64,000 bases of DNA, from positions 55,720,302-55,784,301 of the forward strand of contig CATQJL010000223.1 in the NCBI GenBank assembly GCA_958299035.1. The letters run 5' to 3'. Source of the stretch: Cylicocyclus nassatus (lineage: Eukaryota; Nematoda; Chromadorea; Rhabditida; Strongylidae). Of the stretch, positions 48,034 through 61,345 are shown piece by piece (position 1 is the first letter of the stretch; the number at the start of each line of letters is the position of its first letter). The notes beneath the pieces were generated by a model. It made no database searches and was not told the DNA's origin. It saw only the letters and a list, made by a program, of their open reading frames with translations. Both the position numbers and the translations under genes were made by a program.

Positions 48034-50606
48034 TATGGACGTATGGACATGTATGGACATGTCGCTACATGTCCATACATGTAGCGACATGTCCATACAT
48101 GTCCATACATGTCGCTACATGTATGGACACCACCGTCGCGTGGCCATATCTGGCTTCAAAGTGGACGAATTCTGAATCCAAAGCCACCATTTGATTCAGC
48201 TCGGCGCGGAGAATCTTCTGATATTTTGGAAGTGGGGGTACGATGTCTTCGATATTCCATTTCCAGTTTTCTCAAATTGTTCTGATGAGGTCCTTTCGCG
48301 AATATGTGAAGCAACGCCCATCCAACATAAAGACTTTACTAAGTACCTATTCAATAACACTGTTCTTGTATATTATATGTAGATTATTGTGCGCTAAAAA
48401 ATAGGCTCAGACTTCTGTCCAAAGGAGATAGAAGCGTTGGTGAATTTTGGAAAAATCACGCGTTTTCAAATTCTACTCGCCATAACTTTCTTCGGAATAA
48501 AAATATTTTGAATCCGAAAACAGCGCCTTGCTCAGCTCATCAGGGCGAATCTTCTTATATACAGCATGTCCTTGACATTTCGATTACAGTATTCCTGGAT
48601 CTTTCTGAGGACGCCTTTTCGCGAAGGTGTGAAGCAGCGAGCATTGTCCCGAGTACATTTCAGCAAAGATATTTCGATAGTACTTTTTCTGTAGATTATG
48701 ATGTACTGAAAAGTAGCAGCAGATTTCTTTTCGAAGGAAATAGAACGGCTGGTGATTTGTGGAAAATCTTGTCGTCCCAAATTCTCCTCGCCGTAGCCCC
48801 AGGTTACGAAGCTGTCCTGCTAAGCAGATGTGAGTTTCGAAATCAGCAAGTCGGATAACCTCTACGAGCAAGTTTTCCGATATGTTCAGGTTATTTCATT
48901 TTTTCTCGTTTTACGCTCCTGAGAGTCGCCGATGGATATTGGTCAAAAAGTTGATGCTCTTGAATTGTAAGGAAACTTCGCTTATAGAGGTTTTCGAACA
49001 CGCTCTTTACGAAAATCGTGGTCTTTGAGGATTACTGGGTCTCTTTGGAGAGATAGGGTGAGATAACTCACGAAAGTGCGTAATTTTGGCCGCACTTCTC
49101 GCGTATCTGTCAGAAACCTTGCCTGCTTGCTTTTCTCAGTCAAAGTTGATGGGAACTGTGCTATCGAGTGGTGCATTACTGAGGCTCCAGTCTGTTAAAT
49201 TCGCCGAGTTACGAGCCTACGAAAACACGTTCTCATGAATTTTGCCCAAAATGTAAAGATCGCATATCTCGTCGAAATTCCTCCCTGAGCGCTTTTACAA
49301 CACGCTGATCAAATCCTTCCACATTTTTAGTGGACCTTATTGTGTTAGATTTGGTGCTTTGAGCTCTAGCTACGAAATAGCTTTGATATTCAATTGAGCA
49401 GCTGAAGCAGACGCAAGCACCATATTCAGTACAGTGGGAGTCGTTGGTCGAAGCGAACATATTATCTGCAACGAGCGTCATACAAGCGCACACGGAGGAA
49501 TTTCGACGAAATATGCGATTTTTACATTTTTGGCAAAATTCATGAAAACGTGTTTTCGTAGGCTCGTGACTCGGCGAATTTTACAGACTGGAGTCTGAGT
49601 AATGCACAGTTCGATAGCACAATTCCTAGTAGCTTTGACTGAGAAAAGCAAGCAGGCAAGGTTTCTGATAGATACGCGAGAAGTGCGGCCAAAATTGCGC
49701 ATTTTCGTGATGCAGTTACAGTCACCTCACCGTATCTCCTCCAAAAAGACCTTGTAATCCTCAAACCAAAATTTTCGCAAACAGCATGTTCGAAAACATG
49801 TCGGAAAACTTGCTCATAGCGGTTATCCGACCTGCTGATTTCGAAACTCACATCTGCTTAGCAAGATAGTTTCGTATTCTAGGGCTATGGCGAGTAGAAT
49901 TTGGAACGACAAGATTTTGCCGCAATTCACCAGCCGTTCTATTTCCTTTGAGAAAAAAATCTGCTGCTACTTTTCAGTACATCATAATCTACAGAAAAAG
50001 TACTATCGAAATATCCTTGCTGAAATGTACTCGGGACAATGCTCGCTGCTTTAAACCTTCGCGAAAGGCGTCCTCAGAAACATCCAGGAATACTGAAATC
50101 GAAATATCAAGGACATGCTGTATATAAGAAGATTCGCCCTGATGAGCTGAGCAAGGCGCTGTTTTCGGATTCAAAATATTTTTATTGCGAAGGAAGTTAT
50201 GGGGAGTAGAATTTAAAAACACGTGATTTTTCCAAAATTCACCAACGCTTCTATCTCCTTTGGACAGAAGTCTGAGCCTATTTTTTAGCGCACAATAATC
50301 TACAAGAACAGTGTTATTGAATTTAAATTGTACTTAGTAAAGTCTCTATGTTGGATGGGCGTTGCTTCACATATTTGCGAAAAGACCTCCGCAGAACATT
50401 TTGAAAAAACTGGAAACGGAATATCGAAGACATCGTACCCCCATTCCAAAATATCAGAAGATTCTCCGCGCCGAGCTGAATCAAATGGTGGCTTTGGATT
50501 CAGAATTCGTCCACTTTGAAGCCAGATATGGCCACGCGAGGGTGGTATCCATACATGTAGCGACATGTATGGACATGTATGGACATGTCGCTACATGTAT
50601 GGAGAT
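48034..50606. mobile_element. Foldback element with ACATGT-rich termini (copy 2)
   Basis: Same structure as 18251-20910. It lacks about 100 bp of the right arm present in copy 1 at 20002-20103, with 'gttcgaaaac' joined directly to 'atgtcggaaaac'. Confidence 0.82.
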
Positions 50607-50954
50607 GCTGAAAATTACACAGCTCCTGAGCACTTCTTACACTTTCTTACAAGAGAAGGATACCAGAATGCAGTGGCGAACCAAAAGAATATGCATGTCG
50701 TTAAATGCGTCTTGATGAGCTAATTCCAAATCCAACTTCCATATCTGCTGAGCTCTTCTCCAAAAGAAGTTATGAGCGTTTGAACGTCCACATTTGGTAA
50801 ACATGACCACATCTTCAAGAAATACTTGTTCGAAAAAACTTACTTATGTGTTTGGTGCATGTATGCCTTCCTTGTAGTCAACGCGCTCTAAACTGCCAAT
50901 CAATCACACCCATACTGATTTTCAAAGCACACTAGCTGGCTTACCCGGCTCCGC

Positions 50955-51469
50955 CGTATGTTCCGGATAGAAAATTCCATTTCTTAACCGATCCGGACCA
51001 AACTTGGCACACATACCCTTCGGGCCCCGGCGGGTGTCACGGTCCACTTTTCGTTATCGATCGATGTCGATTTTATCGATTTTTGGCAAAATTTGAGCTG
51101 CAGGGCTGGGAGTTGGCACAGGGGGGTAAGTGAGCATGGGGATTCCGAATACAATATTAGTTTTTAAAATCGTGCATTACTTTTATCGATTTTATCGATT
51201 TTTTTGCAAAGTTTGAGCTACGGGGCTGGGATTTGGCACAGGGGTGTAATCAAGCATGCTGATCACCCCCACGGGGGTGATCAGCATGCTCGATTACCCC
51301 CCCCTGTGCCAACTCCCAGCCCCGTAGCTCAAATTTTGCAAAAATCGATAAAATCGATATCGATCGATGGCGAAAAGTAGCCTATGACACCCCCGGGGCC
51401 CGAAGTGTATGTGTGCCAAGTTTGGTCCCGATCGGTTCAGAAATGGAATTTTCTATTCGGAACATACGT
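50955..51469. repeat. AAAATCGAT palindrome, copy 2
   Basis: Counterpart of 21274-21859 with a shorter centre; here a perfect small palindrome sits at the centre ('tgatcacccccacgggggtgatca' around 51260-51283). Confidence 0.75.
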
Positions 51470-51599
51470 ACAGACAGACAGACAGACATACAGACATACA
51501 GACAGACAGACAAACAGACATTCAGCTTTATATATAAGACTAGCGACCCTACGGGTCGCTGTAAGTGGGTCGGGGCAGATACATTAGTAGGTGCTTAGT

Positions 51600-53632
51600 C
51601 GAGCTTGCAGGTAACTCTAAACCACGTATTCATCTTTTTTGTATTATAGCTTGGTATAAAAATTTGAATTTTGAAGGTAGGCACACAATCTTATGTACAA
51701 GTTTTTTTTTTCAGAACGCCGCAAACAAAGTTATAACGGTTTGCTTCAGCTTGCTTTCGCTGCTTATTGTTAGTTAGTATCGACCGACAATTACTTCTCA
51801 AACTTGAGCTAAAGTCATATAGTGTAAGCTACTTCTGCAGTGTAAGCCTTTAAATAGAGTCAAAAAAAGAGTAGGGAAAACAGGGTTTGTTTCTAGACAT
51901 GCTTGTGTCGATTTCAGCCAAGATGACAGTCTACTCATTCGGTCTCTTTCCATAACATGAGCACATTTTCCGCAAAGTACATGTCTACATAGAGACCATC
52001 ACCGAAAGTCACGAAAGTTGTGTAAGAGATGATTTTTCTTCGTTTGTTTAGGAAGTGTCCAGGTTAACCTTATTAAGTAGATCACAGCTTGCTCACTAAG
52101 CAATCTTTTTCGCATTGACGATATTCATGAAAAAAAGAAAATGTGAGGCTATCAAAGTACACTGCTGCAATGGATGATGGGGCAGTCACCAAACCCACGA
52201 TGGCTTGTTGGCCGTAACGGGTAAAGTCAGGATGCTCATTAGCATTTCTGAAACGAAGATGCATGTTATTAATTTCTCTGCAAGTAAACGCACGTTATCT
52301 GGTTACTTTCTGATAGATCTCTCTACGATCTGTCCACCCATATGCGGTATACCTCAAATTTCGTCTGTCCTCGGAAGATAGAGGTTGAAGCTGATCTTTT
52401 GGTTTTGATTGCGCTAACAAATCGCTATTTTTTTGAGTATTTTGCCTTTTTATCCAGAAATAAAAAAAATTCTGTATGAATATATTTGAAAGAGCATGAA
52501 GAGCTCTTTTGAATGATATCGATTGCTTTATGACTTTACGGTGTAGCAGCGCAAGAATGAGAGATGATTTAAAAAACCCTATTTGAGTTCTTCACGGCGC
52601 CACGCGAGGGTTGTGGGAGAGGAGCGTCAACGCGTTACCAGAATGACAGGCGAAGCCCGCTCATATAAGCGACGTTTAAGTTGCAGCGTGCTTGTTGTTG
52701 ATCGAAACAAAAAAAAATTTTAAAATGTTACAAAATCAAGCTGTCCCATTTTTTTTTGCCGTTTACCCTAATATAAGCGACCTCATCCATTGTTGGTAAA
52801 TCCCTGTGAGTTTTCTAAACCGTCCATTCTGATCAAAGAAGCTGCGAAAGCGAAAATAAAAATAATGAATGGAAGAAAATCGTTACGTATAAACCGTGTC
52901 CTGAATATATTACTATAGGTATACCGCAAAGTTTTCATGCCTTGGCTTTTGCACAGGAGGACAAAAGCACCGAATCCACTGTAAATGACGCGTCAAAGGT
53001 AGCGCAGTCAGTCACAGGCATGAGAAGCGTTGGTAGTTAACGCTAGTATGCAGGTCATAGCACTGTTCGCAAAACGTTTAACGAATGATAATAATTGTTG
53101 CTGGAGCCAAAAAAGACATTGTTGCTTGGACTTTTTTGGCTTGGATGATTGTCTAGGTATTATTATCAATGTGACCCTGCCATCAAAGTGTAGCACACCT
53201 TTCTCAAGTACTGATCAGGTGGAGCAGGAGAATGGATTCAAAACCGCTGTGCTTGTTGATGTTGATAACCGAATTAGATCAGACAAATCCACAGATCAAC
53301 TTTCAACCATCATTTGACACATTTCGATAATCATCATAAAAATCTAGCTGGAATAAGCTCATGATGACACAAAAATTTTCCTAACGCTCTTCAGAGTGCG
53401 ACAGTGGGTCAAGCACACTGTACATTACTCGAATTTCTCGTCGCAAACAAAATCAATGAACGTCTCAAACTCTCTTCTACTTTCAGAATTGCAATGATAT
53501 TACTTTTGATGCTAGGTGCTGTTCCAGCCACTATTTCTGGGAAGATTTTGCAGTCAGGGGCGTAAATCTGCCGTTAGATTTGCTATCTACCAGCAATACC
53601 CCGAATTTGCGTCCTCTCATATTCGCCAACTA
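51600..53632. other. No recognisable gene
   Basis: AT-rich spacer. Frames at 52082-52264 and 53008-53317 have no domain; the latter overlap on opposite strands. Confidence 0.5.
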
Positions 53633-54325
53633 AGGTCCGTATGCATGTACATCCTCGCTGGGGAGGGGAGGGGATCTGAGAGGGGATGCGTCATATCTCG
53701 CTACTCTAGGAATCTTTCTTCTTCTTTCTCTATCTTGCTTATAAAGTTTTTCACACACTTGTACCTGCGCATAACGTATGCCAAATTACTTCCATACGAG
53801 GTTGATTTTTTATTTTGTGTGAACCCCAGGGGATCAGCTCACTTTCAAAGTAACTTATTTTCCTGAGAAGTCAATGAAAACGCTGTGAAATTGTACTGAG
53901 GATGTACTACTACATCGCTAAGCATGTTTTCGACAGGAAAGGAATCTGAAGATTGTGAATTTTTGAATGATCCCTAGGTCGCGAGCTAGGGATTCCGAAG
54001 ATTTCGATATCCTGAGATTTCACTTATTTATGCTATAAACATATTTAGCAGTGCCATGGTATATCCACGGTACAATTTTACAGCGTTCCATTGAGTTTTA
54101 AGGAAGATAAATGACACTGGAACTGAGAAGTCATCCCCTGCGGATCCCCAGGGAATCACACAAAATAGTGAAAATCTAGTCAATTATGCGCAGGTATTAG
54201 AGTATGAGAGCCTTCATAAGCGGGATGGAAAAAGGAGAAGAAAGATACCTATAATAGCGAGATATGACGCATCCCTTCTCAGATCCTTTCCCCTCCCTAG
54301 CGGGGATGTACGTGCAAACGGGCCT
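53633..54325. mobile_element. Palindromic MITE, AGGCCCGT termini (copy B)
   Basis: Left AGGTCCGTATGCATGTACAT and right (complement) AGGCCCGTTTGCACGTACAT, with 'ggggatctgagaggggatgc' mirrored by 'gcatcccttctcagatcc' and 'gaaccccaggggatca' mirrored near 54140. Related to 38998-39564. Confidence 0.78.
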
Positions 54326-55760
54326 AAGACAATATATCAACTAAGACACAATATCAAATCTGAAGTACATCAAATCACTTTCCTATAAAGGAAACTTCAA
54401 ACTTTCCTATCTAGATATTATTTTAACGCATCCGACACTGGTTAAGATTTAAGTCTGTTATTCAGTACAATCGCTGCAAGGGTGAGGAATATCAAAAATG
54501 GCGCATGTGCACTCCTAACGCCCACTTAATTCTGCTCCCAAAATTTTTTTTGACCCCGGTGGTGGATCTGCTCCGCCATCCGTTCCAAAAAGTAATTCTA
54601 CCGGCGGTAAGGTCAACGGCTTTCCTAGCGAAAATCAAAAGTGAAATCGAGTGCTTCAACAGCACAAACAATCCTATCTAAAATAAGTCGCTCTTCCCTT
54701 TTGTTACCAATGAATGCTTTCATGCTGCCTAATTATTGCACCAACAAAATCTGAATCGAACTGTTTCCCAACGCTTTTCTATTCCAAGCTTTCCCGTCAC
54801 AAGCCTACCCCGGGTGAGGGCTTTATGTTCCTGGTAGACTCACTTCGCAAGGGCGACTGGCACGAGCATGCTATGTGTAGAGGTGTGTGGCTTGTTTCAA
54901 TGTTCGCGCTGCTACCTTTTGGCAACATGCATCCTCTACCCGCTTGCCTAAACTCCCATTCTTACATTAAAGCGCATGCTTGTCAGCGGGAGTAACATGG
55001 ATAGGCTTACAAAACACTGAACCTACCAAACTTAAATTTTCCGAATAAAAATGAAGCCTTTTCGCTCTCAAACCCGCTTCTATGAAAAGCGGGCTTGCTT
55101 GGCACGCTTCACCCTCCCACACTAAATAGGATTTGACCCATAAATTCACTGAGGCGGCTTTGATCGAGCTTCTCATCAGGTTCTATAAAAATCATGAAAA
55201 ACGAAGGATCTGTTTGGAATAGAACTCTAATGGCGTCGATTGTTGTTCAAACGCCGGACAAACTCGATTGCCTACTCGCAAAGGGAAATAATAGTTTGGG
55301 AAATATAGTAGTCAATAATAGCTAGAGCTTCAAAAGCGCAAATCAAATTACTTCTGAAGCATCTTGGCCAGGAAAGGTAGCTCCTCTTCAAGGAGACCCT
55401 CAGAGTACTCAAGGTGTTTGATTAACGGAAGAATGATTTTCGAAGACTTCGACAAAGAACTCCAGGCTTCTGCGAGTCACGTAAAAGGTTATATGGGAAA
55501 CAAAGCGAATCTCAGAATGGAGCCCTACTCAAGAAGTTCGATATTTTCCATCAAAATCAGGGTTTCGATTTGCTTTTCTCAAGTTGAGATTAGAGGCCGA
55601 AAGTTTTAGCAAATTAGCACTTAAAAGCAGTATTTGCAGAGATATTTAAGAATGTGTGAAAGCAAGAAGTTCTCCGGCGCGATTCTTCCTTTAAGTCACT
55701 CTAGGACTTCAAAGCAGCATCGAGGCAGCTATTCCCGCTACTGGTGGACGGCTTGGAGGC
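54326..55760. other. No recognisable gene
   Basis: Short frames on both strands, no domains or convincing splice structure. A 15-bp hairpin around 'aagcccgcttctatgaaaagcgggctt' lies at 55070-55096. Confidence 0.5.
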
Positions 55761-55894
55761 GGGTAGAGGAACGAACATCTCAATTAGGCACCGCCTTCAC
55801 GGACCACTAGTCCTAACACGATGCCCAACATTAGGACGGAAGGACCAGCAGCTCGCGGAGGCGGTGCCTAATTGAGGTGTTCGTTCCTCTACCC
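55761..55894. mobile_element. 134-bp palindromic MITE
   Basis: GGGTAGAGGAACGAACATCT and (complement) GGGGTAGAGGAACGAACACC, continuing 'caattaggcaccgcct' on both arms. Very GC-rich compared with its surroundings. Confidence 0.75.
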
Positions 55895-56587
55895 CTTGCA
55901 GGCTTTTGAGCGTAACAATGATATGCAAGCAAATATGAGTAGTCCGTCAAATACGGTAATGAGGTCTGGTCCGGAAATGAATCTCCTAGCCGCAGCGCAC
56001 CATCTGCACTGCTGCTTGTGCGATGTATTGATAGGCCCCCAAAACCAAAACGTTTTATCCCCATGAGTTCGATTTGCCTGGACGCTAATTTCAAGTACAA
56101 TTTCATCTCTGCACAGGAAAGAAGATTTCAATTGCTTTGAAAGATAGTGTCTATATATAACGAAGCTCTTTCCTACCAAAAAACTGCAGCTTACTCAGCA
56201 CGCTTCTCCACAAACATACGACATTCCCGATCCTGGTGAAGGTACCTTTGTAGTATCAGCGGCTGTCCGGATGTTACTTTGGACATTTTACCCCAATATC
56301 AGTGAGGTGTGGAAAGCCTCCGCCCTCATACCAAGCTTTTGTATGCTCTTTTTAGCTAAGTCTTTCGATCAGCGTCTAAAACTACTGTGCCTTCAAAGAG
56401 TTCTTCGGTTGTTGAACTTACTCAGACAGAAGTTCCTTTTGCACAACTTACCCAAACTTTAGTCAAACTGCCTGAATTCATCAATTTTGTTCATCGTTCT
56501 TCGCTACACCATCGACTTCCATCAAAGCGAAATTTGCCTTACCGATCATCAGATTTGTTGGCTAGGCCTTTCAAAACCTCTATCACG
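55895..56587. other. No recognisable gene
   Basis: Frames at 55889-56179 (minus) and 56271-56462 show no recognised domain. Confidence 0.5.
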
Positions 56588-56975
56588 CTACTCAGACAGT
56601 CGATGGGATACCTCCGGAGCAGAAATGGCAGGGTCGCGGGCTTTCCTCAGCGGAGGATTGCCACTTCGCGCTCCGGAGCCCTGCCATTTCACGCATTTTT
56701 GTGCTCCGGGGCTCTCCCAAAAGTGGCGCACCTCCGGAGCAGAGATTTGCGCGTCGCGGAGAGGGGTCCCATTCGTCCTGTTTGTGACTTCACCGTGACG
56801 TCACGGTGAATGAATGGGACCCCTCTCGGCGACGCGCAAATCTCTGCTCCGGAGGTGCCCCACTTTTGGAAGAGCCCCGGGCACAAAAATGCGTGAAATG
56901 GCAGCGCTCCGGAGCGCGAAGTGGCAGACTCGCACCATATGATCGCCGGAGGTATCCCTTCGACTGTCTGAGTAG
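56588..56975. mobile_element. 388-bp near-perfect palindromic MITE, CTACTCAGACAG termini
   Basis: Ends CTACTCAGACAGTCGATGGG / CCCTTCGACTGTCTGAGTAG. The arms pair through 'atacctccgg', 'gctccgga', 'aaaatgcgtgaaatggcag', 'ccacttttgg', 'gatttgcgcgtcgc' and 'gagaggggtcccatt' to a centre at CACCGTGACGTCACGGTG. Within each arm, 'cctccggagcagag' type blocks repeat. No coding. Confidence 0.85.
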
Positions 56976-57545
56976 GTCCCCTCAATCTCCGAGTCCCAAA
57001 ATACACTAAAATACAGCAATGCAAGTTCGCCTTACTCTTAATGAATTCCTTGAGTTCCTTGTCATGAAAAGTTCTTTGCACATTTCGAAATGTTTCAAAG
57101 CATTGAGTAATGCTGAACGCATTTCTCCCCTCCTCCCTTTTTCCTCCCTACTCTCCATTTTATGGGTTGAAGTGCTGTTAGTTCTAATCCAGCGGCCAGA
57201 CAGCTTACTCAAAAAAGTTAACGAGACAAAGCTATTCCCCGTCTACAAATCAATCATCTAATGTCCATTCCTTGCGATTTAGCTTCATTTTGAATTTCTA
57301 TTGACAATCTCAGTTCATAGGGTCTGCAAAGAGTTCTCGCCTCCCTTGTTAATTGGCCGTAGTGCCAAGCGACCAATCCCTTCCCCCTTCCAAATTTCAC
57401 CAGCGTCAATTTCCTTTGCATACGAACCGCTCATAATTAGTCAAAAAAGTCAGTCACTGGAGCACACCGGAATTTAGCGACATCCGCATCGCATCACCAT
57501 ATCTTTCAAAGGGAGGACTCAGAGTCGATCGGCTTTAAACTGAAA
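56976..57545. other. No recognisable gene
   Basis: Nothing supported beyond short frames. Confidence 0.45.
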
Positions 57546-57905
57546 TTGTTAGCAGTCTAAAAAGCATTAAACACTGATTTCAAAACAGTTTTTATTTTTG
57601 CAAAAGCCTCTAGTCGCTGAGTTATAAGAGTTTTTTTTGGAGCGAAAAATGATTGCAGAAACTAGGTAAGATCCATTGTTGCAGTCCTTCCAACGCCCAA
57701 ATAAAGAATGTTGACTAAGAGTATAATAGACAAAATATATTCTCTGCGTGGTGTAATATCCAACACTTGGCAATTTGCGCAATCTTGGACTAACTTGTTC
57801 TAATTTAACCCTCCATTTTTGTTCCAAGAAAGGCCCATAACTCAGCATCTAGAGACGCTTGACAGATAACATAGCTTTGGAATCTGCGTCTGCTCTTCAA
57901 ACTGG
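57546..57905. repeat. Possible decayed palindromic MITE
   Basis: 'aacactgatttcaaaaca' and 'gctgagttataagag' at the left have complement-like partners 'cataactcagcatctagag' and 'tttggaatctgcgtctgc' at the right. Resembles the 'gctgattcc...gttatg' family at 6497-6964. Confidence 0.45.
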
Positions 57906-58078
57906 TATTATTTCATATGAAAAGCCGATTTTGACTTCGGGTCTTCTCCTTGTCAGTTCAAAGTGAACGAATTTGAATTCAAGACCACAGTTCGACTCAG
58001 CTCGGCGAGATGATGTATGAAAGAGCTTGTTCGGACAGATAGGCGGTCAGTTCCAAGAATTTCAGATTTTTGCCTGTG

Positions 58079-58124
58079 GTAGGTTACCCAGTGGGTGCAA
58101 TGATAAGCACATTGGGTAACCTAA
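58079..58124. repeat. Hairpin around AGGTTACCCA
   Basis: AGGTTACCCAGTGGGTGCAA and TAAGCACATTGGGTAACCT are complementary with a short loop. Role unknown. Confidence 0.6.
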
Positions 58125-59149
58125 CGTAAGAAAATCCAAAACGAATATGAAATTTTCCTTAGGACTTCTGCATAAAAAATGCGCCTCACCGAGCTGAAGA
58201 GGAAGTGGTTAGAACTTAGCCTAGCCATTCCAAAGGAGCTGTATATCACCGGCCCTTTGGAACGCTGATTTCAACATACGTTTATTTACCTGCCACACGA
58301 CTATCTAGATGTAGTTATGAGCGTTTCAGTATAAGATCAGTATAAGAAATTATTCGAGTTAAAAGTGTAGTTCGTTGCAAGGCAGCTTGATGGTTTTTGG
58401 ATTTACAGTGGCTATTGGTATTTAACAGGAAGACATTTAACGATGAACCTGAATAAGTGCTTTCGAAACGTATTTCATGAAACATGTGCCACAAAACACT
58501 TACAAATCGCACATTCAAACGCTCATAACTCCTTCCAAGTAGATAGTAGTAGTCGTAGTCGTGATAGTAGTCGTTCGGTAGATAATAAATACCCTAATTT
58601 CCGGGGTATAAGGCGCCTTGTATAAGGCGCACCCACCGCAGCGAACAATGGCGCGAAAACGCTTTCTAAATGATTGCTGTCTGAATCTAGAAAGCTGAAG
58701 ACTCAGTGTGCTGTGATTATTCTTCACTTCTTATAAATCATGCCTTCAGGTACTTTTTTAGTCTTCTTAGTACGTATACTTTGAAATCGTTTTTACAGGT
58801 GAGAGAAAGATGTTCTCAGTGGTGTTTATGACGTTTAGATGATTCTTTCTTTTGTTTTCAATGATGTTGCCTGTGCTGCATTTTATGCTTTCCTTCGTTT
58901 CCAATAACGCTACTGGTACTGAAACGGTCTTTTTTTTTACAATGATACTACTGATTTCTTGAAAGTGCTGTTTCTTTTATTCTTGTCATTCTTGATAAAA
59001 GAAAAGGTAGAGATTTGCTGTTGGCAGCTTGTGCGGCACCGCGCATCGCGTACGTCATTGCACATCAGTTCGCGCGTGAAAGCTGCGCCTTATAGCACAA
59101 TAGTACCCCAAAAAGCATGAAACACGTATTCACGAAGCACAGAATAGGC
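58125..59149. other. No gene; contains a TATAAGGCGCAC repeat
   Basis: 58590-58632 has CCTAATTTCCGGGGTATAAG and GTATAAGGCGCACC, and 59084-59100 has the inverted GCGCCTTATAG; a related stretch is at 7008-7033. These may be ends of a DNA element, but boundaries are not clear. Confidence 0.4.
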
Positions 59150-59153
59150 TTAA

Positions 59154-59525
59154 AGGCAGTGGCTCGGAAAAATCGCGACTGTGTTTTTTCGCAACTACAT
59201 GGCCTTCTGAACCAGCTGAGTCAGCTACTGTGCTTGAAATGTCAAAAAAGTGCTGCTTTTTTTTTGAAGTTTCCTGGCCTTGCAGATTGCTGGAGAGGCG
59301 GGGCGAGGGATTTCCGCCATACCCGCAAGTGACTGCAGCATACCGTAACTTCACCTATTTTGGCGGCAATTGGCTGATCGGCCTAGGCAATCAATACGAT
59401 ACAGTTGACGGTAATTCCTCACCACCTCTTCAGTAATCTCTAAGGCCGGAAAACGCCAAAAAAGCACTTTTTTGACTTTTCAAGCACAGTACCTGACTCA
59501 GCTGGTCCAGACCGAGCCACTGCCT
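59154..59525. mobile_element. Palindromic MITE, AGGCAGTGGCTCGG family, member 1
   Basis: AGGCAGTGGCTCGG and its exact complement at the right, with 'aaaaaagtgctgcttttttt' and 'ggcaattggctgat' regions mirrored inward. Directly abuts member 2. Confidence 0.75.
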
Positions 59526-59526
59526 T

Positions 59527-59912
59527 CAAAAGCAGCGGCTTGGCAGAATGACAACTTTGGGATATTCATCGTTCTGAGTTGCCCTGGACGAGCTAAGTCC
59601 AAGACTGTGCTTTGCAGCTTCAAAAGATATCTATAACCCGCTTTTCCAGAAGTGAAAAGTGCTATTTGGGCGGACGATCTATGCCCCTCAATCGCGATGG
59701 GCTCGTGGGTACGGTAAGTAAGTTGTCTCCACTCGCTAGCCAATCGCGCTCTGGAGAGCAGGATACGCGGTCCGCCCAAATACCATTTTTCACGTCTGGA
59801 AAAGCGGTTTATTGATTCTTTTGAGCTGCAAAGCACAGTCTTGGACTTAGCTCTTCCAGGGGAACTTAGAACGATGAATATCCCAAACTTGTCATCTGCC
59901 GAGCCTCTGCCT
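59527..59912. mobile_element. Palindromic MITE, AGGCAG family, member 2
   Basis: Arms share 'ctttgggatattcatcgttc', 'cttggacttagct', 'gcaaagcacagtcttgga' and 'ttttccagaagtgaaaa' in inverted form. The pair of members is flanked by TTAA at 59150-59153 and 59913-59916. Confidence 0.75.
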
Positions 59913-59929
59913 TTAACCTCAACTGTTAA

Positions 59930-61345
59930 ACTTACCCTTGAGGGCAGATCTTACCCGAAAAGCGGTTAACCCGTATTCGTCAAAGACTCAAGGGTAAATT
60001 CTACCCTTGAGAACGTGGCTTACCAGTGTAGATTTAATCCTAGCATAGAGCAAGGTTAAATTTACCTTGACACTTTGTACAAACATAAAGTGATCTCTCA
60101 ATGCACCACTCAGTCTGACGGTACTGTTTTGCAACAAACACATAGTTTTGATTATTATTATTATCTCAGATTTCTTGAGTGCTTTTTCCGTCTCGTCCAA
60201 TAGTATAGTTTTGAGTATACAAAACTAGTATACAGTAATATACAAAACTAGTAATTTTTTTATTATTTTGTTGGTCAATTTCAAGCGTACCTAATTGAGC
60301 TACGATAGTGTGATCATGTACCAAATCATCCGCTGGAAGAGTGTATTGGTGAACTAATTTGATGAGCGAGTTCCGTCTCGAAAATTTTCCGAGTTGTTGA
60401 GTTGATGTTCGCCATATCAAAGTTATATATAGTTATCATATCCCCCCATATTAGTTAAACGCCACAAACTATGCCCTTCCTGATTATCACATTGTTCGGT
60501 CTATCGCTCATCACCTGAGAGAACGCCAGCTCATTTACAAAAATCGGAAGAAACGGATTTTCAGCCACAAAGTAAACGTTTTGCGCACGAATCGCGGATG
60601 CGACGGTACCCTTGAGTAGGCTTTTTGACCCTGCCCATATACCGTGAACATGTGATCTTTTCAAAGCTTCTGAGATTTTTAAGAATTAAAATAAAAAGTG
60701 TAACAGAAATTATCCGACAACCTAATACTTTATTCAAAATTAAATCTTCACTGTAACAGATCGGCCGAATATAACACCGAATACACCGCATATAGCTGAT
60801 TTTTAAGCTGAGTCTCCTGATCGTTCCTTTCTACCATTGATTCTTGCCGGCTTTGTTGTTAACGTTGGCGACAAGGTTCATCGAGTCTTGTTCTTCGACC
60901 TGCGCTGATCGAAATTCTTCATCGCCGCATTTTTTTTTCACTTCGAGATTACCAAACGCCTTTTCATGTTTTTCTGTTTTTTTTTCATCCTCTTGATGTC
61001 ATACTAACCTCATTGACGTTGTTATATTGCTGTTTACCAACAAAGTGGCGCGCCTATGAGCGTATTTAATAAATAAATAGATAAAATGATAACATTAAAC
61101 GCAAACACGAAAAGAGGGATAGGAAGTTTGAGAAGTATAATCATAAATATGTGTTCATTGTTAGAACAGTATCGTCAGGACTGATTAGTGCATCGAGAGA
61201 TCTCTTCTGCAGTTTGCAGAAGTGTCAGAGTGAATCTATTGCTCTATGCTAACGATAAGGATAATACCCTAATGAGCCACGTCTGTGAATACGGGTTAAT
61301 TGCTTTTTGGGGTAAGGTTTACCTTCGAGGGTGAGATTTATTTTC
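59930..61345. repeat. Pair of inverted ends 1.3 kb apart, possible decayed DNA element
   Basis: 'cgaaaagcggttaacccgtattcgt' (about 59957) is the inverse of 'gaatacgggttaattgctttttgg' (about 61288), with 'acccttgagggcag' and 'ccttcgagggtgag' outside. No coding seen between; frames there are short and unsupported. Confidence 0.5.

Larger units (their letters stand above)
46618..51599 (+). repeat. Segmental duplication, copy 2 (about 5.0 kb)
   Basis: Direct repeat of 16885-21988 with an offset of about 29.7 kb. Starts at the gap, so its true left limit is unknown. Ends near 'cagatacattagta' as in copy 1, close to the end of the CAGACA-tail repeat. Confidence 0.9.
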
